This document shows positions 56,127 through 64,000 of a stretch of DNA of 64,000 nucleotides, piece after piece. The translations under genes were made by a program, and so were the position numbers. The stretch is taken from NCBI GenBank assembly GCA_947259575.1, contig CAMYMU010000001.1, positions 186,001 to 250,000 on the forward strand, in the 5' to 3' direction. Under the pieces are notes generated by a model, which worked only from the letters and a program-made list of their open reading frames with translations, searched no databases and was not told the DNA's origin. Each line of letters opens with the position of its first letter. Position 1 is the first letter of the stretch. Source of the DNA: an uncultured Ectothiorhodospiraceae bacterium (lineage in GTDB: Bacteria; Pseudomonadota; Gammaproteobacteria; UBA6429; Thiohalophilaceae).

Positions 56127-56396
56127 ATGTCACTGAGCACCGAGCAAACGGCTCAGATAGTAAAAGATTATGCGCGTGAGCCAAATGATACTGGTTCAGC
56201 CGAAGTGCAGATCGCTTTATTATCCGCACGTATTAACGATCTTTCTGATCACTTTAAAAAGCATATTCATGACCATCACTCACGCCAGGGGCTGTTGAGA
56301 ATGGTGAGTCAGCGCCGCAAGTTACTTGATTACCTCAAGAACAAAGACGTGCAACGCTATCGCGATTTAATCGGAAGTCTTGGACTTCGTAAATAA
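56127..56396 (+). CDS. rpsO: 30S ribosomal protein S15
   Basis: 89 residues, full length. [49 protein letters not shown] matches S15, which binds the central domain of 16S rRNA. In E. coli S15 represses its own mRNA through a leader pseudoknot; I cannot establish that here. ACAGGAG ribosome site. Confidence 0.98.
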   Translation: MSLSTEQTAQIVKDYAREPNDTGSAEVQIALLSARINDLSDHFKKHIHDHHSRQGLLRMVSQRRKLLDYLKNKDVQRYRDLIGSLGLRK

Positions 56397-56414
56397 AAAG
56401 GCAAAAGGCCATCT

Positions 56415-58508
56415 ATGTCATTACCCGATCCTGTAGTCAAAGAATTTCAATACGGTAAACACACAGTAAGATTAGAAACAGGGCAAGTTGCCCGTCAGGC
56501 CGATGGTGCGGTCATGGTCCACATGGGTGAGACCGTGGTCATGGTCACCGCGGTTGTTGAGAAGAAAGCTGCGCCAGGTCGCGATTTCTTCCCGCTGACT
56601 GTGAATTATCAGGAAAAAACTTATGCCGCCGGACGTATTCCTGGCGGTTTTTTACGTCGTGAAGGACGTCCATCTGAAAGCGAGACACTGATTTGTCGTT
56701 TGATCGACCGTCCAATTCGTCCGCTTTTCCCAGATGGTTTCACGAATGAGACACAGGTGATTGCTACCGTCATGTCTCTGGATCCGGAAGTAACCCCAGA
56801 CATTCCTGCTCTTATTGGTACCTCGGCTGCGCTTGCGATTAGTGGTGCGCCGTTTAGCGGTCCAATTGGTGCGGCGCGCGTCGGTTACAAAGATGGCGAA
56901 TATTTACTGAACCCTAGCATGACAGAACTGGAAGACTCGGATCTGGATCTGGTCGTTGCGGGTACCAGTCACGCGGTATTGATGGTTGAGTCAGAAGCCA
57001 AACTACTTTCTGAAGAGGTTATGCTAGGTGCGGTTGTCTATGGCCATGACCAGCAACAAGCGGTTATTAATGCCATCACAGAACTGGCGAAAGAAGTCGG
57101 TACAACCCAGATGGAATGGACGGCTCCTGAGAAGGATACTGCGTTAATCGAAGCGGTTGAGAAGGAAGCAGAGGGTGATGTTCGTGGTGCCTACCAGATC
57201 CATGAGAAACTGTCTCGCTATGGCCGCATTGATGAAATCAAGGCGGGTCTGAAAGAGAAGCTGTTGGCCGAAGATGGTTCCAATGAAGCTGACCTGATGG
57301 GTGCGCTGGACTCACTGAAGAAGAAGGTTGTTCGTGGGCAAATTATTGCCGGTGAAGCCCGTATCGACGGTCGCGATACCCGTACCGTTCGCCCAATTAC
57401 AGTCAAAACAGGCATTTTACCTCGTGTACATGGTTCTGCCCTGTTTACTCGCGGTGAGACACAGGCCATTGTTGTCGCTACCCTGGGTACGGAAAAAGAC
57501 TCACAAATTATTGACGCTCTGGAAGGCTCTTATCGTGATCCTTTCATGCTGCACTATAACTTCCCTCCATTCTCAGTTGGTGAGACAGGACGCACCGGTA
57601 GCCCGGGTCGTCGTGAGGTAGGTCATGGTCGTCTGGCTCGCCGTGGTATCGCGGGTGTGATGCCAAATATGGATGATTTCCCATACAGCATTCGTGTTGT
57701 TTCAGAGATTACTGAGTCTAATGGTTCAAGCTCGATGGCCAGTGTCTGTGGTAGCTCGTTAGCCATGATGGATGCAGGTGTACCGACTGCCGCACCGGTT
57801 GCGGGTATTGCCATGGGTCTCATCAAAGAAGGCGACAAGTTTGCCGTTCTATCTGACATCCTGGGTGATGAAGATCACCTCGGTGACATGGACTTTAAAG
57901 TGGCGGGTAGTGCCGATGGTATTACGGCCCTGCAAATGGACATCAAGATCGACGGTATTACTAAAGAAATCATGGAGATAGCCCTGGATCAAGCCAAAGA
58001 AGGACGTATGTTCATCCTTGGCGAAATGAATAAGGTTATCGACAAGCCGCGTGAAGAGATGTCTGCTTATGCGCCACGCTATGTCACCATGAAGATCAAT
58101 CCCGATAAGATTCGTGATGTGATTGGTAAAGGTGGCGCAACCATCCGTTCAATAACGGAAGAGACGGGTTGTAGCGTCGACATCAATGATGAAGGCATGG
58201 TCAAGATCGCCTCAAACGATTCTTCTGCCGCTGAAAAAGCACGCAAAATGATTGAGCAACTCACTGCAGATGTGGAAGTTGGCAAGATCTACGAAGGTCG
58301 GGTCGCCAAACTGATGGATTTCGGTGCTTTTGTGAACATCCTGCCTGGCAAAGACGGCCTGGTACACGTTTCTCAAATCTCAGAAGAGCGTGTTGAGAAG
58401 GTCAGTGACGAGCTGAGCGAAGGTCAAGTTGTGAAGGTGAAGGTCCTGGAAATCGATAAACAGGGTCGTATTCGCCTCTCGATGAAAGCCGTCATCGAAG
58501 CTGCTTAA
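56415..58508 (+). CDS. pnp: polynucleotide phosphorylase
   Basis: 697 residues. 3'-5' phosphorolytic exoribonuclease, degradosome component. Two RNase PH cores (N-terminal [16 protein letters not shown]; second with [23 protein letters not shown] and the catalytic [31 protein letters not shown]), a KH domain ([20 protein letters not shown]) and an S1 domain ([34 protein letters not shown]). Standard rpsO-pnp pair. Confidence 0.98.
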   Translation: MSLPDPVVKEFQYGKHTVRLETGQVARQADGAVMVHMGETVVMVTAVVEKKAAPGRDFFPLTVNYQEKTYAAGRIPGGFLRREGRPSESETLICRLIDRPIRPLFPDGFTNETQVIATVMSLDPEVTPDIPALIGTSAALAISGAPFSGPIGAARVGYKDGEYLLNPSMTELEDSDLDLVVAGTSHAVLMVESEAKLLSEEVMLGAVVYGHDQQQAVINAITELAKEVGTTQMEWTAPEKDTALIEAVEKEAEGDVRGAYQIHEKLSRYGRIDEIKAGLKEKLLAEDGSNEADLMGALDSLKKKVVRGQIIAGEARIDGRDTRTVRPITVKTGILPRVHGSALFTRGETQAIVVATLGTEKDSQIIDALEGSYRDPFMLHYNFPPFSVGETGRTGSPGRREVGHGRLARRGIAGVMPNMDDFPYSIRVVSEITESNGSSSMASVCGSSLAMMDAGVPTAAPVAGIAMGLIKEGDKFAVLSDILGDEDHLGDMDFKVAGSADGITALQMDIKIDGITKEIMEIALDQAKEGRMFILGEMNKVIDKPREEMSAYAPRYVTMKINPDKIRDVIGKGGATIRSITEETGCSVDINDEGMVKIASNDSSAAEKARKMIEQLTADVEVGKIYEGRVAKLMDFGAFVNILPGKDGLVHVSQISEERVEKVSDELSEGQVVKVKVLEIDKQGRIRLSMKAVIEAA

Positions 58509-58539
58509 TTGACCAACTTTTGATTATTTGTACTGAGAG

Positions 58540-58587
58540 TCGCTCCCGGCCGTCCATGGCCTCCGCGACATAAGTACATCCCTGTAC
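58540..58587 (+). repeat. dispersed GTCGCTCC...GCGACATAAG repeat, copy 2
   Basis: GTCGCTCCCGGCC, inner GGCC/GGCC arms inside GTCGC/GCGAC, then GCGACATAAGTACATCC with a GTAC/GTAC end. Same element as 40541-40586 in the opposite orientation, with near-identical core. It lies 31 bases after pnp and just before the pnp terminator. Confidence 0.75.
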
Positions 58588-58591
58588 AAAA

Positions 58592-58623
58592 GGTCTCACT
58601 TTTTATTAAGTGGGGCTTTTTTT
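58592..58623 (+). terminator. rho-independent terminator after pnp
   Basis: CTCACTT (58595-58601) / AAGTGGG (58608-58614) extended by G-C and T-G pairs, followed by a run of T (58617-58623). Confidence 0.75.
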
Positions 58624-58689
58624 GTGCACGCAAATTGCATCTTTCACACTAAATTCACCTATTCCAGTGGAAAGACTAAGGGGTTTGCT

Positions 58690-59247
58690 ATGCAGAGAGT
58701 ATTTGTTCAGACGGGTATTGTCCTCAGTGCCTGGCTGTTAATGAGTTGTGCCATCGTATCTGGAAAGGCGCCCCCGGAAGATGCCAAGTCCATCGATTCT
58801 GCCATTGTCTATGGCTATGTAGAGGCCGTGGGTGACGTGATAGAGCGGGTCGACCTGGTTGAATTTGGCAAGGTGTATATCCCACCGTTTCGCAAACCCC
58901 CTCGGGTGCTAGTGTTTGATAATGGCATGTTCATGGCGGAAAACATCAAACCGGGTAAATATGTCATCGCCGGCTTTCGCTCTGATCGAAATCATTACAA
59001 TATGGTCAGTAGTCGCCGTCAGGCCTATCAGCGTGTCTTTCATATCGAGGCGGGGGAAATGGAGTACATTGGCTCGTTTAATCTACGCGCGGATAAAGGT
59101 GAAAAACGCCGTTCAAGTGATGTCAGCATTACACCTATCCAACGCCCTGGTGAACGAGATGTGCTCAAACACCTCTATGATATCGCCGAAGGCACCGCCT
59201 GGCAGGATAAGATTGCGAAGCGACTAAAACAACTCCGACAGTACTAA
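58690..59247 (+). CDS. predicted lipoprotein of unknown function
   Basis: 185 residues from ATG 58690 (TAAGGGG upstream). A lipoprotein signal (IVLSAWLLMSCAIVSG) puts the acylated Cys after LLMS. The mature region has VYGYVEAVGDVIERVDLVEFGKVYIPPFRKPPRV and MFMAENIKPGKYVIAGFRSD, suggesting a beta-rich domain like those with carboxypeptidase-regulatory-type folds, though I cannot name a family. Envelope-located. Stand-alone gene between the pnp terminator and a hairpin at 59321-59355. Confidence 0.75.
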   Translation: MQRVFVQTGIVLSAWLLMSCAIVSGKAPPEDAKSIDSAIVYGYVEAVGDVIERVDLVEFGKVYIPPFRKPPRVLVFDNGMFMAENIKPGKYVIAGFRSDRNHYNMVSSRRQAYQRVFHIEAGEMEYIGSFNLRADKGEKRRSSDVSITPIQRPGERDVLKHLYDIAEGTAWQDKIAKRLKQLRQY

Positions 59248-59320
59248 CCTATTGATTCAATATGAGAATCTAACGCAAAGACTAAGTTAACAAGTCCGTT
59301 ACTCTTCTGATACATATCTA

Positions 59321-59361
59321 ACCTGGAAATTTGCTCTCTCGGAGTAAATCCAGGTCATTTT
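59321..59361 (+). terminator. long hairpin after the lipoprotein gene
   Basis: ACCTGGA (59321-59327) / TCCAGGT (59349-59355) with an inner TTTGCTC/GAGTAAA stem (one G-T pair), followed by CATTTTG. Stable but with a short T-run. Confidence 0.6.
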
Positions 59362-59465
59362 GACATCTGTTGATCTATTGCAATAACTATCTGCACTTAT
59401 GGGGCTAGACTCATAGTGTGAGGGCTAGCTAACGCCCATTATATTGACAAGGAACAAGCTGACGG

Positions 59466-60899
59466 ATGGTGACGCATATTTCAAAATCCCGCCGTACCAG
59501 TGGGTTACTGATAATAGGCATACTGCTACTGATCAATGTATTGCTAAGTCATGACATTGCCAAAGCTAATAACCCTGGTGTCGCCATACAAATCACTATC
59601 GATGGTGCGATAGGCCCAGCCACCGCTGACTATGTCGAACGTGCACTCGCTACTGCGGCAGAGCAAAGAGTTGAACTCGTTGTCATTAGAATGGATACCC
59701 CGGGCGGGCTTGATAGCTCCATGCGCGACATTATCAAAGCCATTAGTGGTTCGAGAGTACCCGTTGTTAGTTATGTGTCTCCAACTGGGGCGCGAGCAGC
59801 CAGCGCCGGGACATACATTATGTATGCCAGCCACATTGCGGCAATGGCACCCGGTACCAACCTCGGGGCCGCAACACCCGTTTCGCTGGGTGGAATATCG
59901 CCTGCTGAGAGAGAAGATCGAAAAAAGAAACCCGTAAAAGAGAAAGACAGCAGCCAGGAAACACCGAAAGTACCTGACAACAAACAGGCAATGCGGAATA
60001 AAGTTGTGAATGATGCCGTGGCTTACATTCGCGGGCTTGCAGAGCTGCATGGCCGGAATCAGGAATGGGCAGAAAAGGCGGTTAGGGAAGGGGCGAGTCT
60101 TCAAGCAACAGAAGCCTTGAAGTTAAATGTGATTGATGTTGTGGCCACTGGTGTGGTGGATCTTTTAAACCAAATTGATGGCAGGGAAGTCATCTTACAG
60201 GGTCGTAAACATAAGATACTAACAGCTGGTCTGACGTTAGAAATACGTGAAATGGATTGGCGCAGTCGCCTGCTTAGTGTACTAACCGATCCGAATGTCG
60301 CATATATCCTGTTGTTAATCGGCATCTATGGTTTGATTTTTGAATTTGCAAACCCAGGGGCCATTGTTCCCGGCACGGTCGGCGCGATTTGTTTATTGCT
60401 TGCCTTGTATTCTCTGCAACTGCTACCAATCAATTATGCCGGAATGGGTTTAATCCTGTTAGGGGTGGCGCTCATGGTAGCCGAAGCCTATGAACCGAGT
60501 TTTGGTATTCTGGGCATTGGAGGAATAATTTCCTTTGCCATTGGATCGATCATCCTGATGGATACAGACGTACCTGGATTTGGTATTAACATATCCGTCA
60601 TTATTACGTTTACGTTAATTAGTGCGTTGATGTTCATTTTCGTTGTCGGCATGGCCATCAAGGCCCGACGCCGACCTGTGGTGAGCGGTATGGAACAACT
60701 TATAGGCGGCGAAGCGATCGCACAGGAAGATTTTAATCGAAACGGTCAGGTGACTATTCACAGTGAAACCTGGCAGGCGAAAACTGACACTCCACTACAA
60801 AAAGATCAAGTAGTCGATGTCGTCGGCATCAAGGGTTTAACCCTGCAAGTCAAACCCAAAGGAATGAGTGAAAGCAAAACAGAGGAGAAGTCATCATGA
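59466..60899 (+). CDS. NfeD-like membrane serine protease (long form)
   Basis: 477 residues. Signal/anchor at the N-terminus, a ClpP-like protease domain ([56 protein letters not shown]; Ser in AASAGTYI), an acidic-basic insert ([25 protein letters not shown]), four or five transmembrane helices (~280-400), and a C-terminal OB-fold NfeD domain ([29 protein letters not shown]). In characterised homologues the protease cleaves the C-terminus of the partner stomatin; the partner is the next gene, overlapping by four bases. Confidence 0.92.
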   Translation: MVTHISKSRRTSGLLIIGILLLINVLLSHDIAKANNPGVAIQITIDGAIGPATADYVERALATAAEQRVELVVIRMDTPGGLDSSMRDIIKAISGSRVPVVSYVSPTGARAASAGTYIMYASHIAAMAPGTNLGAATPVSLGGISPAEREDRKKKPVKEKDSSQETPKVPDNKQAMRNKVVNDAVAYIRGLAELHGRNQEWAEKAVREGASLQATEALKLNVIDVVATGVVDLLNQIDGREVILQGRKHKILTAGLTLEIREMDWRSRLLSVLTDPNVAYILLLIGIYGLIFEFANPGAIVPGTVGAICLLLALYSLQLLPINYAGMGLILLGVALMVAEAYEPSFGILGIGGIISFAIGSIILMDTDVPGFGINISVIITFTLISALMFIFVVGMAIKARRRPVVSGMEQLIGGEAIAQEDFNRNGQVTIHSETWQAKTDTPLQKDQVVDVVGIKGLTLQVKPKGMSESKTEEKSS

Positions 60900-61651
60900 C
60901 GTCCTATATCTTATATAGTGTAATTATCCTTGTGGTAATGTTTTTTGCCAGCGCCATACGTATTCTGCGTGAATATGAGCGTGGTGTTGTGTTTCTTTTA
61001 GGGCGTTTTTGGCGCGTTAAAGGGCCTGGTTTCATTATCATTATCCCATTGATTCAACAAATGGTACGCGTTGATTTACGTACTGTTGTGATGGATGTAC
61101 CCAGTCAGGATGTCATCTCACGTGATAACGTATCGGTAAAAGTCAATGCGGTCGTATATTTTCGAGTTATTGAACCAGACAAAGCAATCATCCAGGTAGA
61201 AAACTTTTATGATGCGACGAGCCAGTTAGCCCAGACAACACTACGTTCAGTGTTAGGTCAGCATGAACTGGATGAAATGTTAGCCGAACGTGAACGATTA
61301 AATGCAGATGTTCAGACGATCCTGGATCAGCAAACAGATGCCTGGGGAATAAAAGTAGCGAATGTCGAGATAAAACATGTTGACCTTGATGAAAGTATGG
61401 TGCGCGCGATTGCAAAACAGGCTGAAGCCGAGCGGGTAAGGCGGGCCAAAGTTATTCATGCCGAAGGTGAAATGCAGGCATCAGAAAAGTTATTAGAAGC
61501 AGCAAAAACATTGTCACAGCAATCTCAAGCATTACAGTTGCGTTATCTGCAAACACTGACTGAAATTGCTAACGAAAAATCAAATACCATTGTTTTCCCC
61601 TTACCGATGGATCTAGTGGAATCATTAATTCACAAGGGAAAGGATGCTTGA
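60896..61651 (+). CDS. slipin family protein (stomatin/prohibitin-like)
   Basis: 251 residues. N-terminal membrane segment ([21 protein letters not shown]), then the SPFH domain: [67 protein letters not shown], followed by a charged helical region ([38 protein letters not shown]). Forms membrane microdomain scaffolds. Paired with the NfeD protease upstream (ATGA overlap). Confidence 0.94.
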   Translation: MTSYILYSVIILVVMFFASAIRILREYERGVVFLLGRFWRVKGPGFIIIIPLIQQMVRVDLRTVVMDVPSQDVISRDNVSVKVNAVVYFRVIEPDKAIIQVENFYDATSQLAQTTLRSVLGQHELDEMLAERERLNADVQTILDQQTDAWGIKVANVEIKHVDLDESMVRAIAKQAEAERVRRAKVIHAEGEMQASEKLLEAAKTLSQQSQALQLRYLQTLTEIANEKSNTIVFPLPMDLVESLIHKGKDA

Positions 61652-61684
61652 TATTCGTGAATCAGGATTAGTCGTTTAGTTTAA

Positions 61685-63247
61685 ATGTCTCTGATAGACA
61701 ACTTGCAGAACGCGACGCTATACGATCATCCGGTTACGGAGTTTGAGCTGATTGAGACCCATATCTCCTGGGTTCTTCTTACGGGTCCCTTTGTCTACAA
61801 GATAAAAAAACCGGTTGATTTTGGCTTTCTGAATTTTTCAACGCTCGAGAAGCGGCATTTTTACTGTAAAGAAGAGCTTAGATTAAATCGACGATTAGCT
61901 GCGGATATTTACACAGAGGTGGTAAGCATCCACGGCACAGAAGAACACCCAGAGTTTAATGGGGATAGACCGGTTATCGAATATGCTGTCAAGATGAAGC
62001 AGTTCCCTCAGTCAGCCCAACTTGACCGTTTGTTAGAGGAGCAGGGACTAGACAATACGGTGATGGAAAAATTAGCAGTAAAAGTGGCCGAATTCCATAT
62101 GTCAATCGAGACAGTTCCAATCGAAAGTGAATTTGGTGATCTCGAACATGTGCAGCAACCGGTATTGGAAAACTTTGAGCAGATACACGCCAGTATCAAT
62201 GATATAGCCGTAACCCCTCGTCTTAATCAACTAGAAAATTGGAGTAAACATCAGCTGGAGGAATTAGCTGAGGTTATCCGTCAACGCAAAGCGCAGAGTT
62301 TTGTACGAGAATGTCATGGGGATATGCACCTGAGAAATATTGCGCTTTGGAATGAGCAGGTCATAATTTTTGATTGTATCGAGTTTAATAAGAACCTATA
62401 CAGTATTGATGTTACTAGTGACCTTGCTTTTCTGGTAATGGATCTTGAAAGCCGACAGAAAGTGGCACTCGCGCAATATTTTTTAAATCGTTATCTTGAG
62501 ATTACCGGTGACTATGAGGGGCTGCAACTACTCAATTTTTATAAAGTATATCGGGCCATGGTGCGAGCAAAAGTCAGCGCATTACGTACAAAGCAAGAGG
62601 AGCCTGGCTCACCCGATTATAATGAAACATTCAAGGAGTTTTTACAATATCTAACCCTGGCGGAACACTATATTAACCCCAGCGCACCATGCCTTATGAT
62701 TAATCATGGCTTATCGGGATCGGGGAAATCGTTTACTACTAATCTGATTCTAGAAAAGTATCCCGCAATAAAAATTCGATCGGATGTGGAGAGGAAGCGA
62801 TTATTTGAAATCGATGCAAGTGTCGACAGCACTGCTAAAATTGAACAAGGAATTTATAATAAGAAGGCGACCCAAAAGACATATGCGCGGTTATTATATT
62901 TAGCTAAATGTTTACTGTCTGCAGGATTCTCGGTAATTATTGATGCGGCTAATCTAAAGTATGAGCAACGAATAGATTTTATTGAGTTGGCAAAATTAAT
63001 CCATGTCCCATATTTTATTCTTGACTTTCAGGCGTCAGTAGAAACATTAACGCAACGTGTGAAGGAGCGTGCGCAACAAGGTAATGATATCTCGGATGCA
63101 ACACTAGATGTTTTACGAAATCAACTTGATAATAACGAACAGCTTTCAGACGATGAAAAGCCGTTTGCAATTGTGATTGACACGGAAAACGACATCGATG
63201 TCGATAAGATTGTTGAACGAATCCACGCTTCCAATATCAAGTTTTGA
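61685..63247 (+). CDS. aminoglycoside phosphotransferase-like / AAA ATPase bifunctional protein
   Basis: 520 residues. N-terminal ~320 residues are a protein-kinase-like phosphotransferase (COG2187 type): ETHISWVLLTGPFVYKIKKPVDFGFLNFSTLEKRHFYC, catalytic loop CHGDMHLRNIALW and FDCIEFN metal segment. C-terminal ~190 residues are a P-loop nucleotide kinase/ATPase: NHGLSGSGKSFTTNLILEKY (Walker A), VIIDAANLK. This fusion is common and often found beside unrelated genes; it need not confer antibiotic resistance, and its substrate is unknown. Starts 33 bases after the slipin gene. Confidence 0.88.
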   Translation: MSLIDNLQNATLYDHPVTEFELIETHISWVLLTGPFVYKIKKPVDFGFLNFSTLEKRHFYCKEELRLNRRLAADIYTEVVSIHGTEEHPEFNGDRPVIEYAVKMKQFPQSAQLDRLLEEQGLDNTVMEKLAVKVAEFHMSIETVPIESEFGDLEHVQQPVLENFEQIHASINDIAVTPRLNQLENWSKHQLEELAEVIRQRKAQSFVRECHGDMHLRNIALWNEQVIIFDCIEFNKNLYSIDVTSDLAFLVMDLESRQKVALAQYFLNRYLEITGDYEGLQLLNFYKVYRAMVRAKVSALRTKQEEPGSPDYNETFKEFLQYLTLAEHYINPSAPCLMINHGLSGSGKSFTTNLILEKYPAIKIRSDVERKRLFEIDASVDSTAKIEQGIYNKKATQKTYARLLYLAKCLLSAGFSVIIDAANLKYEQRIDFIELAKLIHVPYFILDFQASVETLTQRVKERAQQGNDISDATLDVLRNQLDNNEQLSDDEKPFAIVIDTENDIDVDKIVERIHASNIKF

Positions 63248-63250
63248 TAG

Positions 63251-64000
<750 letters not shown>

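Overview
The window is a contiguous piece of a gammaproteobacterial chromosome of moderate G+C content. The backbone order is the conserved gammaproteobacterial one: carA-carB-greA, yhbY/rlmE-ftsH-folP-glmM-tpiA-secG-tRNA-Leu(GAG), nuoABCDEFGHIJKLMN, then tRNA-fMet-rimP-nusA-infB-rbfA-truB-rpsO-pnp. A SoxYZ pair, a secreted DsrE-like protein, a 14-gene complex I with unfused nuoC and nuoD, and a K+-independent-type H+-pyrophosphatase suggest a respiring bacterium able to oxidise reduced sulfur. I cannot name the genus.

Layout. 1-4.7 kb: carbamoyl-phosphate synthase (carA cut by the window edge) and greA. 4.7-11.5 kb: accessory block with an HD-GYP protein, DUF6316- and DUF1451-like small proteins, a GGDEF-EAL gene split by a one-base frameshift, a membrane-anchored HExxH protein and two small membrane proteins. 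11.5-18.4 kb: yhbY to tRNA-Leu housekeeping run. 18.4-20.2 kb: two minus-strand genes (SleB-type hydrolase, chalcone-isomerase-like protein) between tRNA-Leu and nuoA. 20.2-34.7 kb: the nuo operon. 34.7-49.8 kb: the largest accessory block, holding an outer-membrane-type protein, a thioredoxin-like protein, a ferredoxin-reductase, hppA, an aldolase/SDR fusion, a sensor kinase plus sigma-54 activator, a secreted DsrE-like protein, a structured repeat element and soxYZ. 49.8-58.6 kb: translation and RNA-decay operon. 58.6-64 kb: lipoprotein, nfeD-slipin, a kinase-like/ATPase fusion and the start of ahcY.

The most interesting part is 43.7-49.6 kb. A two-component system with an NtrC-type, sigma-54-dependent regulator is followed by a secreted DsrE-like gene and then by divergently placed soxYZ. 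I can read a good sigma-54 (-24/-12) promoter directly upstream of the DsrE-like gene and another on the opposite strand upstream of soxY. The palindrome TGCA-N3-TGCA occurs about 100-120 bp upstream of both inferred start sites and twice in front of the sensor kinase gene itself. I infer a local regulon in which the periplasm-facing kinase switches on SoxYZ and the DsrE-like protein through sigma-54. Between the two target genes lies a roughly 575-bp element with terminal inverted repeats and nested hairpins that looks like a non-autonomous mobile element.

Other dispersed elements are GGGACAG-armed REP-like palindromes near 4.7 and 5.9 kb, and a GTCGCTCC...GCGACATAAG repeat with one copy after hppA and one after pnp. 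No CRISPR array, rRNA, transposase or phage gene was seen.
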